A stretch of 64,000 bases of DNA from Deinococcus sp. QL22. Its GTDB lineage: Bacteria > Deinococcota > Deinococci > Deinococcales > Deinococcaceae. The stretch covers positions 124,001-188,000 of the forward strand of contig NZ_CP097149.1 in NCBI RefSeq assembly GCF_023370075.1. Reading direction: 5' to 3'. A program made the position numbers and the translations under genes. A model generated the notes under the pieces. The model was not told the origin of the DNA. It did not search any database and was given only the letters and a program-made list of their open reading frames with translations. Shown piece after piece: positions 1-13,341 of this stretch; position 1 is the stretch's first letter, and every line of letters begins with the position of its first letter.

Positions 1-155
1 GTGCCCCAACAGAAGAGGCTTTGCCGCAACGGTGCCGACGATGGCGCGGCGGCGAGCAGATGGCCCACAGGCGGCGCTGGAGCAGGGCGCATACGTTGTA
101 GACGCGGGCAGCCCACACACAGCTGACCCGCATGAGATGTGCAGAGGTGATGAGG
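1..155. other. Leader upstream of metH, nothing assignable
   Basis: This stretch precedes methionine synthase and is cut by the window edge. I looked for a cobalamin or SAM riboswitch because metH genes often carry one. I could not assemble the required paired elements from the visible bases, although short pieces (GCAACGGTGCC near 27, GCAGATGG near 56) faintly recall the 3' part of a SAM-I fold. No other gene is supported here. Confidence 0.3.
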
Positions 156-3958
<3,803 letters not shown>

Positions 3959-3962
<4 letters not shown>

Positions 3963-4732
3963 GCCAAAGTTCTGTGCCCCAAGCTGCACCCCAAACCCGC
4001 GTCTCCATCGAACTTGTTCCCCGTTCCCGCTCTGGCTTGCGGGCAGAATTGGAGATGGTGCGCACACACCTGCCGGGAATCGACACCATCAATATTCCCG
4101 ATTTTCCCCGGTTTTCCACCCGTTCGTGGATGGGCTGTGCAATGGCGCGGCCCCACCACCGGGCCATTCCGCATATTCGGGCGGTGGACATCAACCCGCT
4201 TGAGCCGTTGCCCATGCTGGACACACTGGCCGCGCACGGTATCACTGAAGTGCTGATTATTACCGGCGACGCGCCCGCCGATATGAGTGCCAAAGTGTAC
4301 GACGTGGACGCTGTGGACGTGATTCGCCGCTTTCGGCGCGAGTTGCCGGACGTGCGGGTGTACGCGGGCCTTGACCCCTACCGCCAGAGCTTTGCCCGCG
4401 AGCGCGACTACCTGGAGCGCAAGCTGGACGCGGGCGCGGTGGGCTTTTTTACCCAGCCTTTTTTCGACCTGCGCCTGATGGACGCCTATGCCGACCTGAT
4501 GCCAGAAGGCGCGGACGTGTGGTGGGGCGCGACCACCGTGACCACTGAGCACACCCTGAACTACTGGCGGGCCAGAAACCACGCCGTGTTCCCCCGCAGC
4601 TTCGAGGCCACGCTGGACTGGAACCGTACTTTTGCCGCCGCTGCCCTGCAATTTGCCCGCGAACGCGCCCAGCACGTGTATTTTATGCCCGTCAAGGCCG
4701 ATGCACGGGAATATCTGGAGGGAATAGTTTAA
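3959..4732 (+). CDS. metF: Methylenetetrahydrofolate reductase
   Basis: This flavoenzyme reduces 5,10-methylenetetrahydrofolate to 5-methyltetrahydrofolate, the methyl donor used by the metH product just upstream. The 257-residue protein has the MTHFR barrel signs: an N-terminal SIELVP strand with the acidic residue, ITGD after strand 3 (about residue 100), a [11 protein letters not shown] segment, and [12 protein letters not shown] (about 160). It is somewhat shorter than the usual 290-300 residues of bacterial MetF. The GTG start at 3959 lies inside the metH stop (GTGA overlap), so translation is coupled. A hairpin terminator follows at 4771. Confidence 0.9.
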
Positions 4733-4770
4733 AGGGTTGTGGGACGTAGGGTGTGGGTTGTGGAAACAGC

Positions 4771-4805
4771 AAAAAGGGCCAGTCGCAAAGGACGGCCTTT
4801 TTTGT
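4771..4805. terminator. Bidirectional rho-independent terminator
   Basis: AAAAAGGGCC and GGCCTTTTTT form a stem with a 13-nt loop, followed by a T-run on the plus strand and, read the other way, also on the minus strand. It lies between the convergent metF and the minus-strand exported gene at 4872 and can serve both. Confidence 0.85.
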
Positions 4806-4871
4806 TTGGTTCTAGATCAGCGCGTGGGAAAAATGATCAAGCATTTCTCTTTTGCTACGATCCACCTTCTC

Positions 4872-6161
4872 TCAAGAATTATCTATGACGAGCACAAAGC
4901 TCTTGCTGGCCTTGCCATTCGCAGGAACATCTACCCGCAGGTTCGCCACGCCCTGATTTTGCACGGCTGGGGCGCTGTCGATAATGATTCGGCGGCCCCC
5001 GGCGCGTTCAGTCACCTCGGCACGGATGACGCGGTCTTTACTGCTCTCGAAGGCGTAGGTCACGCGGTAGGTGGTGCGGGTCACGTTGCCTTTGCTGTCT
5101 TTTTGCTGGTTCTGCGTTTCCACGCTGCGGGTGTAGCGCACGTCTGGATCGTTGCCGAGGCTAAATTCCACGTCTGCGCCCTTGCCCGTTTCAGGGATGG
5201 TGGTCTGACCCACGATGCGGCCATCCTCGCGCACAGTCAGGCTGCCGCTGGGCAGGCGTTCATCGGCCTTGAAACGGTAGAAACGGTTCATGGTGCCCTT
5301 GTTGGGCTGGGTGTTGAAGAAGAACGTCAGGCCCACGAAGCGCTCGAAGGAGGTCAACTTGGGGGTCAGGAACGGCAGGGTGACCATGCTGCTGGCAGGC
5401 AGGGTAAATGGGGCCGACAGGTCGTAGCGGGTCAGGCCGCGCAATTCGCCTACCGTGTTGATTTTGGGGGCGGCAAAATCGGCTGAAGTGGCCGAGACTT
5501 CAGCAGCCCGCATCATCGGCGCTGGCATCGGTTGGCCGTCCTGCACTTCCACGTCTCCGGCGTACAGTTCAGTGTTCTGAACGTTGTAAGGCAACTCGGT
5601 GCCGTTGCGGATATCGGCCAATGCCGAGAGTTGCGCCCCAGCACTGCTGGCTTTCAGGGTAAAGCGCGGCGACCAGGTGACGGCCCGCGTGAGGTAGCTC
5701 AGCGTTCCGGTTGCGCCGCTGGGCACCGTGTAGGTCAGCGTTTGCGTGGGCGACTGCGGGTTCAGCGGGGGCAAGTCGGTGAAGCTGAGATCGCTGTAAG
5801 GCACGTTGCGGTAGCGGCCCTGCGCGTCCTTGATCAGCAGGTCGCGGGCGCGGATCAGGGTCACGGTTTCTATCTTGTCGCCTGTGCGCAGAAACACGGG
5901 TTTGCCTTCCAGGCTTGTCAGCCAGTTGGCCTCCTGCTTTTGCACGGCGCTGGAAAACGCCACGCCGTCCAAGTCCAGCGAGCCGGGAATCACGCTGTTC
6001 CACGCTTCCTGTGGCAAATTCACGCCGAGGGTGGTTCCAGTAGCCTTCACGGTTTCGCGGACTTCCGAGAAGCTGGGGTAAATGCGGAGATCGGCGGCGG
6101 AAGCCGAGCCAGAGAGAAGAGCCAGTGCCATCATCAGACTGTAGGGTAAATTGGGTTTCAT
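4872..6161 (-). CDS. Exported DUF4139-like protein, copy 1
   Basis: The 429-residue protein starts with a signal peptide (hydrophobic ALALLSG, cleavage near SASAA). The mature part resembles DUF4139-family proteins: a beta-rich domain with the patterns LRIYPSFSEV near the N terminus, LSYLTRAVTWSPRFTLK (about 155) and ALADIRNGTELP (about 185). The biochemical role of this family is unknown to me. The ATG has an AAGGATAAG ribosome site. It is clearly paralogous to the gene at 7507-8826, with the same order of motifs throughout, and the two are now separated only by an insertion sequence. The gene converges with metF on a shared terminator. Confidence 0.85.
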   Translation of the reverse strand: MKPNLPYSLMMALALLSGSASAADLRIYPSFSEVRETVKATGTTLGVNLPQEAWNSVIPGSLDLDGVAFSSAVQKQEANWLTSLEGKPVFLRTGDKIETVTLIRARDLLIKDAQGRYRNVPYSDLSFTDLPPLNPQSPTQTLTYTVPSGATGTLSYLTRAVTWSPRFTLKASSAGAQLSALADIRNGTELPYNVQNTELYAGDVEVQDGQPMPAPMMRAAEVSATSADFAAPKINTVGELRGLTRYDLSAPFTLPASSMVTLPFLTPKLTSFERFVGLTFFFNTQPNKGTMNRFYRFKADERLPSGSLTVREDGRIVGQTTIPETGKGADVEFSLGNDPDVRYTRSVETQNQQKDSKGNVTRTTYRVTYAFESSKDRVIRAEVTERAGGRRIIIDSAPAVQNQGVANLRVDVPANGKASKSFVLVIDNS

Positions 6162-6308
6162 GGGCTTATCCTTACGCCGCCCCGAATATGAGATGTGAGA
6201 GGGGCAGTCAGACGGGCGACAGGTTCATGTGGGATACGTCTTGAAGTGCAGCCAGCACACGAAAAATCAGTATCTACGTGTTGGCTTACCCCCAGTGCAG
6301 CCAGAAGT

Positions 6309-6338
6309 CAAGTTAAGTACAACGCATTTAGCATGTAG
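6309..6338 (+). repeat. Left terminal inverted repeat of the IS630-type element
   Basis: This 30-bp segment matches the reverse complement of 7371-7400 at 24 of 30 positions, with the core TTAAGTAC and CGCATTTA shared. It ends 8 nt before the transposase start codon. If the target site is the TA common to IS630 elements, the element proper begins at 6316. Confidence 0.8.
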
Positions 6339-6346
6339 ACTTAAGC

Positions 6347-6868
6347 ATGGCCCGTCCTGCCCGCCGCATTGACATTTCTGAAGCCGCTGATGCGCTGCTT
6401 CGAGAACTGGAGACCAGTCCATCTACCCACCCGAAGGTTCGTCTGCGGGCCAGCATTCTCCGGCTGCATCGACAGGGCTGGAGCATTCCCCAACTCTCCG
6501 CGCACTTTGGCCGGAACCATCAGGCCATCCACCACGACTTCACCCGTTTCGAAGAGCGCGGCATTCCAGGATTGAGCGACGAGTGTCCACCGGGACAGCC
6601 TTCGAAAGTGACCCCCGAGATGGAGCAGTTTCTCCACGAGAAACTGCAGGAGCAGCGCTTCTGGAACGCTCCACTGCTGTGCGAGGCTCTCGCACAGCAG
6701 TTTGGGGTGGGGATTCGACCTCGTGCATTGGCCAATCACCTGCAACGCCTGGGGTATAGCTGGAAACGCGCCCGGTATTCACCGGCTCAGACGCTCGATC
6801 CTGAACTCATTGCCCCGCATCAGGCTTCTTTGGAAACCCTAAAAAGGGGGCACTGGACGGCAAGCTGA
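6347..6868 (+). CDS. IS630-type transposase, N-terminal half (frame 0)
   Basis: The 173-residue product is the DNA-binding half of an IS630 transposase. It has a helix-turn-helix (GWSIPQLSAHFGRNHQAIHH, about residues 45-65) followed by a winged-helix region with GYSWKRARYSPA (about 145) typical of the family. Translation in this frame stops at 6866, soon after the run CTAAAAAGGGGG. A -1 slip on that run leads straight into LDGKLTLKYLDQTG, which contains the first catalytic Asp of the DDE core. The ATG lies just inside the left inverted repeat. Confidence 0.85.
   Translation: MARPARRIDISEAADALLRELETSPSTHPKVRLRASILRLHRQGWSIPQLSAHFGRNHQAIHHDFTRFEERGIPGLSDECPPGQPSKVTPEMEQFLHEKLQEQRFWNAPLLCEALAQQFGVGIRPRALANHLQRLGYSWKRARYSPAQTLDPELIAPHQASLETLKRGHWTAS
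6841..6850 (+). promoter_or_regulatory. Putative -1 programmed frameshift site
   Basis: A5G5 follows CCCT. Frame 0 reads CTA AAA AGG GGG; slipping back one base reads AAA AAG GGG GCA CTG GAC and continues into the DDE half. IS630 elements often use such a slip, by ribosome or by polymerase on the homopolymer. Confidence 0.6.
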
Positions 6869-7374
6869 CCCTGAAATATCTCGATCAGACCGGACTTTCT
6901 CTGATGTTATCGGTGGGAGCGACGTGGTTTAAGCGGGGTTCCGGGCAACAGTTTGAGATCCCCACTCGGTGGGGATCGTCGGGACGGATCAACCTCATCG
7001 GCACCTACAGCATGCACGCCTGCGAAGAACAGCTCGAAGTTCGCGAACTGGAAGGCAGCTGCAACGGGGATCAGGTCATCGCGTATTTGAACACCTTGGC
7101 CTCCGGCTGTGACCCAGATCAGCTCACGGTCGTCGTCCTGGACAATGCGCCCTTTCACAAGGGCGCGAAACTCAGGGAACAACGCGCGTCTTGGGAACAG
7201 CAGGGGCTGTTCCTTCGATACCTTCCACCCTATGCGCCCTTTTTAAACCTCATTGAGGAGGTGTGGCGGAAGCTGAAGGGCATCTTGATGCCGCGTCGTT
7301 GTTACAACGCCGTGACTGAACTTCGGGCCGCACTCGTGACTGGGTTGAAGATTCTTGGGGCAAGATTTATCTAG
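6844..7374 (+). CDS. IS630-type transposase, C-terminal DDE half (-1 frame)
   Basis: This frame carries the catalytic core: LDQTG with the first Asp (before 6904), VVVLDNAPFHKG with the second Asp (about 7130), and LPPYAPFLNLIEEVWRKLKG with the terminal Glu (about 7240). All three acidic residues are present. The first ATG in this frame (6904) lies after the first Asp, so a protein started there would be dead. The complete enzyme requires fusion with the upstream half by frameshifting. The stop codon TAG lies inside the right inverted repeat. Confidence 0.85.
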   Translation, partial: KGALDGKLTLKYLDQTGLSLMLSVGATWFKRGSGQQFEIPTRWGSSGRINLIGTYSMHACEEQLEVRELEGSCNGDQVIAYLNTLASGCDPDQLTVVVLDNAPFHKGAKLREQRASWEQQGLFLRYLPPYAPFLNLIEEVWRKLKGILMPRRCYNAVTELRAALVTGLKILGARFI

Positions 7375-7400
7375 ATGTTAAATGCGGCGTACTTAAAGTG
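7371..7400 (-). repeat. Right terminal inverted repeat of the IS630-type element
   Basis: This is the reverse-complement partner of 6309-6338 with 24 of 30 matches. It overlaps the transposase stop codon, as is common in compact IS630 elements. Confidence 0.8.
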
Positions 7401-7506
7401 ACGTGAACAGGCACCTAGGACTGGATGTTGAGGTTGTTTGTCTGCCGAAAGCCTAGATTCTGCGGGCAACACGCCTTTTTCACTCACCATCCACAACATC
7501 TTGCCC

Positions 7507-8826
7507 CTACTGCGGCAATTCCACGGTATACGACTTGGAAAGGCTCCCCCCGGCAGGCAAGTCGAACACAAGGACGGCGGTGGCCGAACCCGTTGCGGTT
7601 TTGCCGTCCAGCACCACCTGAGCGCCGTACACTTCCTCACGCACTTCGGCCCGCCTGGGCTGGGCCTGCTCGTTTCGCAGGGTGTAGGTGACGCGGTAGG
7701 TGCGGCTGCCCCCACCCAGGAGGCCGCGCTGCACGGTCTGAAGAACCACGCTGCGGCTGTAGCGCACGTCCGGATCCGCACCCAATTCCAGTACAAATTC
7801 CGTGTCCTTCGCCATTTCGCTGATATTGGCCTGCCCCGTCAGGCGGTCTTCTTCCAGAACGCTGACCACGCCAGTAGGCAGGCGTCCGCCGACCTTCAGG
7901 CGATAGGCGCGTTGTAACGTGCCTTCGCTGTCGGTGGGCTGAAACCCCGTGTTCAGGCGGGAGAAGGGCTGAAACAGGGTCAGAGCGGGTTTCAGAAATG
8001 GCAGCGTCACTGTGCTTTTGGCGGGCAAAGCAAGCGGCCGGGTCAGTGCAAAGCGGTAGAGGCCACCCAATTGCCCCTGAGAAACGATGTTCTGGAAAGA
8101 AGCATCTGCTGTACCTCCTCCCCTAGTCAGCGTACCGGCTCTCCCCACGACACCGTTCATATCAAACGGCACCGACAACCGCACATCTCCGGCAAACAGT
8201 TCAGCCGCCGGAGCCTGAACTGCCCCATCAGTGCCGTTGCGAATGTCGGCCAGCGCACTCAATTCGGCTTTTGCTGCCGCCCCAGTTCCAACGATATTCA
8301 GCGTGTAGCGCGGCGACCAACTGAGGGCGCGGGTCAGATACGACAGCGTTCCCGCACCCGCTTGCGGCAAGGCGAAAGTCAGGGTCGGCGTGGCGGCTTC
8401 GGCATTCAGCGGCGGCAATTCAGGAAAGCTCAGTTGCGCCAGCGTAACCCGGCGGTAGTCTCCGGCCCCGTCTTTTACAGTCAGATCGGCGGCCCGAATC
8501 AGCGTGACGGGTTCAGCCTTCTCCCCCGTTCTGAGCGTCAAGGTTTTGCCTTCCCAGCGCGTCAACCACGCGGAGTCTTGGCCCTGCACTACGCTGCTGA
8601 AGGCCAGGCCGCGCAAGTTGAACGTACCCGGAATGATGCCTGCCCACACCGCTGGCGAGAGGGAGACATTGAGGCTGGTGCTGGCCGCGCTCACGGGTTC
8701 CTGCACCTCGGCAAAGCTGGGATACAGCCGCAAGGTGGTTGCCTGCGCTGCTGAGGCCAGAGCAATAACCAGAGTAACAAAGCCCAGTTTCAATTGCGTT
8801 GGCCGGAAGGTCTTTGAAAGTCGCAC
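7507..8826 (-). CDS. Exported DUF4139-like protein, copy 2
   Basis: This 439-residue paralog of the protein at 4872-6161 has a signal peptide (LGFVTLVIALASAAQA), then LRLYPSFAEVQEP, LSYLTRALSWSPRYTLN (about 155) and ALADIRNGTDG (about 190). Both copies end in a short beta-rich tail with a glycine/serine-rich KSYTVELPQ or KSFVLVID segment. The only in-frame start upstream of the signal peptide is a GTG at 8826; no strong ribosome site is visible there. The function of the family is unknown. Export suggests a cell-envelope role. Confidence 0.82.
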   Translation of the reverse strand: MRLSKTFRPTQLKLGFVTLVIALASAAQATTLRLYPSFAEVQEPVSAASTSLNVSLSPAVWAGIIPGTFNLRGLAFSSVVQGQDSAWLTRWEGKTLTLRTGEKAEPVTLIRAADLTVKDGAGDYRRVTLAQLSFPELPPLNAEAATPTLTFALPQAGAGTLSYLTRALSWSPRYTLNIVGTGAAAKAELSALADIRNGTDGAVQAPAAELFAGDVRLSVPFDMNGVVGRAGTLTRGGGTADASFQNIVSQGQLGGLYRFALTRPLALPAKSTVTLPFLKPALTLFQPFSRLNTGFQPTDSEGTLQRAYRLKVGGRLPTGVVSVLEEDRLTGQANISEMAKDTEFVLELGADPDVRYSRSVVLQTVQRGLLGGGSRTYRVTYTLRNEQAQPRRAEVREEVYGAQVVLDGKTATGSATAVLVFDLPAGGSLSKSYTVELPQ

Positions 8827-8894
8827 GCTCTACCATGCCACGATCGACCTGACTGGGAACAAAGATATGAGCCGTGCAGGGCTGGGCAAAAACA

Positions 8895-8920
8895 GAAAAA
8901 ACCGCCCCCGAAGAGGCGGC
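8895..8920 (-). terminator. Rho-independent terminator of the peptide importer operon
   Basis: Read on the minus strand, GCCGCCTCTTCGGGGGCGG is followed by TTTTTT. The stem is GC-rich with a tight TTCG loop. It lies just after the stop of the last ATPase gene at 8938 and is the clearest terminator in the window. Confidence 0.92.
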
Positions 8921-8937
8921 AGTCAGACCACGCAGAC

Positions 8938-9965
<1,028 letters not shown>

Positions 9966-9969
<4 letters not shown>

Positions 9970-11015
9970 GCGCTCACCTCGTGCTGCTGCGCCTGATCGA
10001 ACTCGCGCCAGCGAATGCAGCGGGCCATGTGGCCGCCTCCGGTGTCTTCTAGGGCCGGCACGGCTTTGCTACAGTCCGGCACGGCAAACTTGCAGCGCGG
10101 CTCGAAGGCGCAGCCCACCGGCAAGTTCAGCGGGTTAGGCACGTTGCCGGGAATGGCTTCCAGGCGGCCTTTCGGCTGGCCGGGCACATGCACGTATTCG
10201 CCGGGACGCGGAATAGAGTTGAGCAGGCCCATCGTGTACGGATGGCGCGGAGCCTTGAAGATCTCGATTACGTCGCCTTCTTCGACCACGCGCCCGCCGT
10301 ACATGACCACCACGCGGTCGGCCATTTCGGCCACCACGCCGAGGTTGTGGGTGATGAACAGAATGCTCATGCCTACTTCGGATTGCAGCTTGCGCATCAA
10401 GTCCAGAATCTGGGCCTGAATGGTCACGTCAAGCGCGGTGGTCGGCTCGTCGGCAATCAGGAGCGCGGGTTTGCAGGACAGGGCCATGGCGATCATCACG
10501 CGCTGACGCATGCCGCCCGACAACTGGTGCGGGTACTCGTTGACGCGCTTTTCGGGGGCCGGAATGCCCACGAAGCGCAGCATGTCGGTGGCGACCACCA
10601 TGGCGTCTTTTTTGTTCTTGTTCTGGTGCAGCATCACCGCCTCGGCAATCTGGTCGCCCACCGTGTACACGGGGTTCAGGCTGGTCATGGGTTCCTGAAA
10701 AATCATGGAAATGTCGTTGCCGCGAATTTTGCGCATTTCTGCTTCGGGCAGCGTCACGAGGTTTTTTTGCTTGCCGTCTTTGCCGGTAAACAACACCTCG
10801 CCTTCCACGATTTTGCCGGGAGGCATGGGAATCAGGCGCATCACGCTGAGGCTGGTCACGCTTTTGCCCGAGCCGGATTCGCCCACCACCGCGAGGGTTT
10901 CGCCTTTGTTGATGTGGAACGTCACGCCGTCAACACTTTTGACGACGCCGTCGTCGGTGTTGAAGTACGTCTTGAGGCCGTTGACGGCCAGCAGAACTTC
11001 ACCCTGGTGGGTCAT
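9966..11015 (-). CDS. Peptide-type ABC transporter ATP-binding protein (DppD/OppD-like)
   Basis: This is the second ATPase of the importer. It carries Walker [22 protein letters not shown], the signature [12 protein letters not shown], Walker [13 protein letters not shown] and the C-terminal cysteine-containing extension ([14 protein letters not shown]). I place the start at 11015 because AGGAG lies 5 nt upstream of that ATG; an upstream in-frame codon at 11048 has no such support. It overlaps the next ATPase gene by ATGA, so the two are translationally coupled and probably form a heterodimer. Confidence 0.93.
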
Positions 11016-11131
11016 TTCTTCTCCTGAAACATGAAGTGCATCATACAACCCAATGCCGGGTCAAGCATGGCAGCGATGATTTTCGAGGGCCAACCCTGCC
11101 GAAAAGGAAGATTTCGCATACGGAATTGAAC

Positions 11132-12274
11132 CTACTGCCGCTTGCGGGGATCGAAGGCGTCTCGCAGGCCGTCGCCTAGGAGTTGGTAGCACATGACGGT
11201 AAACACGATGAAAAAGCCCGGAATGAGCACCCAGGGCCGCTGGGTAATGCTGGCAAAGCCGCCCTCCTGCGCCTGACTGAGCAGGCCGCCCCACGACACA
11301 TACGGCTCTACTGCGCCGATGCCGAGGAAGCTGAGGCCCGATTCCAGCAGGATGTAACCGGGAATAGACAGGCTGAGCGTGACGATGATGTAGGTGGTCA
11401 TGGTGGGCAGCATGTGCCGCCACATGATCCGGCCATTGCCCGCGCCGAGCGCCTGCGCCGCAGACACGAAATCCTGCTCGCGCACGCTGAGCATCTGACC
11501 GCGCACCACCCGCGCCAACCCCCCCCAACCGATGAAAGCCAAGAGGCCCAGGATCATATACAGCGCAAAAATCGGGTTGATGTCCTGCGGAAAGACCGAG
11601 CGCAGCAAAATGAGCAGGAACAGACTGGGAATGGCCGCCAACACTTCTACGAGGCGCATGATCAGGGTATCCGCGATGCCGCCGAAAAAGGCCGCCATCG
11701 CACCCATGAGCAGGCCGATGACCGTGGAAATCAACACCGCGCCGACGCCGATGGTCAGCGAGATTTGCGAGGCGTAGATGGTGCGGGTAAACAGGTCGCG
11801 GCCCAGTGCCTCGCCGCCGAACAGGTACACCTTGCAGTTAGGGTTCTCGGTGCCGGTACCGAACAGGTGCAGGTTGCCGGGGAACAGGCCCAGCACGCGG
11901 TATTCGTCGCCGCGCACGCCAAAATAAACAGGGCAGCGCGTGGTGGTGGGCTTGTACTCGTTCACGAAGGTATCCATGTTCAGCTGTTGGCCGTACTGGT
12001 ACACGAATGGCCGGGTCAGGCCGCCCGTTTGGGGGTCGCGGAACTGAATGGGCGTGGGCGGGTGAAAGCGCGTGATGTTGGAGGTGGAATAGCTGGACAG
12101 GCCATCGGGCGCAATAAAGGGCGCAAAGAGGGCCAGCGTATACAGCAAGATCAGCATGAAGCCGCCGATTTTGGCGAGCCGATTCTTGCGAAACTGCGAC
12201 CAGGCCACCCCAAATTGAGACTGGCTGCGGGGCTGGGCCGACTTGATGGAACGCTGTGGAGCAGTGGTGGTCAT
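11132..12274 (-). CDS. Peptide-type ABC transporter permease (DppC/OppC-like)
   Basis: This inner-membrane permease has 380 residues. A cytoplasmic N terminus is followed by a first membrane segment (GGFMLILLYTLALFAPF, about residue 40) and a long external loop of about 120 residues. The binding-protein-dependent transport domain then shows the EAA-type motif (EVLAAIPSLFLLILL, and VSAAQALGAGNGRIMWRHMLP about residue 270). The long first loop, with two Cys (RCPVYFG, NPNCKVY), is larger than in textbook DppC. It starts 7 nt after the stop of the partner permease, with GAGG as ribosome site. Confidence 0.92.
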   Translation of the reverse strand: MTTTAPQRSIKSAQPRSQSQFGVAWSQFRKNRLAKIGGFMLILLYTLALFAPFIAPDGLSSYSTSNITRFHPPTPIQFRDPQTGGLTRPFVYQYGQQLNMDTFVNEYKPTTTRCPVYFGVRGDEYRVLGLFPGNLHLFGTGTENPNCKVYLFGGEALGRDLFTRTIYASQISLTIGVGAVLISTVIGLLMGAMAAFFGGIADTLIMRLVEVLAAIPSLFLLILLRSVFPQDINPIFALYMILGLLAFIGWGGLARVVRGQMLSVREQDFVSAAQALGAGNGRIMWRHMLPTMTTYIIVTLSLSIPGYILLESGLSFLGIGAVEPYVSWGGLLSQAQEGGFASITQRPWVLIPGFFIVFTVMCYQLLGDGLRDAFDPRKRQ

Positions 12275-12281
12275 AGCAGCC

Positions 12282-13262
12282 TCACGCGACCTTGACGCGG
12301 GGATCGACGACGGCCAGCAAAATATCGCTGATGACGTTGCCGACGATCAGCAAGACGGTGGTGATGACGGTAAACCCGGCGATCAGGTACAGGTCTTGCG
12401 TGCCGATGGCCGTAAGCAGCATGGGCGTGATGCCCGGATAGGCAAACACCACTTCCAGAAAACCCACGCCGCTGATGAGCGCTGGCAACAACCCGCCGAT
12501 GCCCGCCACGATGGGCAAAATAGCATTGCGGAAGGTGTGCTTCCAGATGGCCGTGCGCTCGCTGACGCCTTTGGCCCGCGCCGTCCGCACGTAGTCCGAG
12601 CGCATCACTTCCAACATCTGACCCCGGATCACACGGGTCAGGCCCGCCGCATCAGAGATTGCCAGGACGAGTGCCGGAATGATCAGATGTTTCAAAATAT
12701 CGATCATCTGCCCCAATGGAGAGAGTTCTTCAAAGTTGTTGCTGGTCATGCCGCCAATAGGAATATCGAGGCCAGTGGCATTGCGGACTTGCAAAATGAA
12801 GTAGATGACGATCAGGGCCAGAAAGAAGCTGGGGAAGCCCAGCAGGAAATACAACACGACGTTGACGGCATTGTCGCCAGGGGAATTCTGGCGTACTGCG
12901 CCGTACACGCCGAGCGGAATGGCGATGGAGTAGAACAGAATCAGGCTCATCAGGGCCAGGTACAGCGAGTTGAGAATGCGCGGCCAGATGATATTGAGGA
13001 CAGGTTGCTGATATTGAAACGACAGGCCAAAGTCGCCCTGAAACATATTGCCCATCCAGAACAGGTATTGCTGCCAGGCGGGACGATCCAGGCCAAAGTT
13101 GCGCTCTAGGGCCACCAGTTGCTCATCGCTGATGTTGGGATTGAGCTTGGCGGGCGTGAGGAAGTCGCCGGGGGCCAGCTGAATCACGAAGAAGATAAGG
13201 ATGCTGGCGAGAAGGAGCGTCGGGATGGACTGAACCAACCGCCGCAGGAGAAATGGAATCAT
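12282..13262 (-). CDS. Peptide-type ABC transporter permease (DppB/OppB-like)
   Basis: This 326-residue permease has the typical start MIPFLLRRLVQSIPTLL, a membrane anchor. A periplasmic loop follows with FGLDRPAWQQYLFW, then the transport domain with the EAA motif (YVRTARAKGVSERTAIWKH, about residue 220) and a conserved C-terminal end VDPRVKVA. I use the ATG at 13262, which has AGGAG 6 nt upstream, rather than an upstream codon at 13316 that lies in the intercistronic hairpin. It pairs with the next permease to form the channel. Confidence 0.93.
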   Translation of the reverse strand: MIPFLLRRLVQSIPTLLLASILIFFVIQLAPGDFLTPAKLNPNISDEQLVALERNFGLDRPAWQQYLFWMGNMFQGDFGLSFQYQQPVLNIIWPRILNSLYLALMSLILFYSIAIPLGVYGAVRQNSPGDNAVNVVLYFLLGFPSFFLALIVIYFILQVRNATGLDIPIGGMTSNNFEELSPLGQMIDILKHLIIPALVLAISDAAGLTRVIRGQMLEVMRSDYVRTARAKGVSERTAIWKHTFRNAILPIVAGIGGLLPALISGVGFLEVVFAYPGITPMLLTAIGTQDLYLIAGFTVITTVLLIVGNVISDILLAVVDPRVKVA

Positions 13263-13289
13263 GTTGGCTCCTGAATGGTTCACGCGATT

Positions 13290-13321
13290 GGGGGGCAGCT
13301 CGCTTGCGCGAGCCACCCCCC
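13290..13321. terminator. Intercistronic hairpin between binding protein and permease genes
   Basis: GGGGGGCAGCTCGC and GCGAGCCACCCCCC pair perfectly over a 4-nt loop. No T-run follows. Hairpins at this place often let some polymerase stop or stabilise the upstream mRNA, so that more binding protein than permease is made. Confidence 0.7.
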
Positions 13322-13341
13322 GAATGCGTGCGAGCGGGAGG

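Larger units (their letters stand above)
6316..7393 (+). mobile_element. IS630-family insertion sequence
   Basis: The element is about 1.08 kb, with imperfect terminal inverted repeats of about 23-30 bp and flanking TA dinucleotides (6314-6315 and 7394-7395). This is the target duplication expected for the IS630/Tc1-mariner superfamily. It carries one transposase split into two frames that would be joined by a -1 frameshift at 6841-6850. It lies between two paralogous DUF4139-like genes. Both ends and both transposase halves are intact, so it may still be active. Confidence 0.88.

Noticed and set aside
1..131. Cobalamin or SAM riboswitch before metH
   Set aside because: Short matches only; the paired helices could not be built from the visible sequence and the 5' side is cut off.
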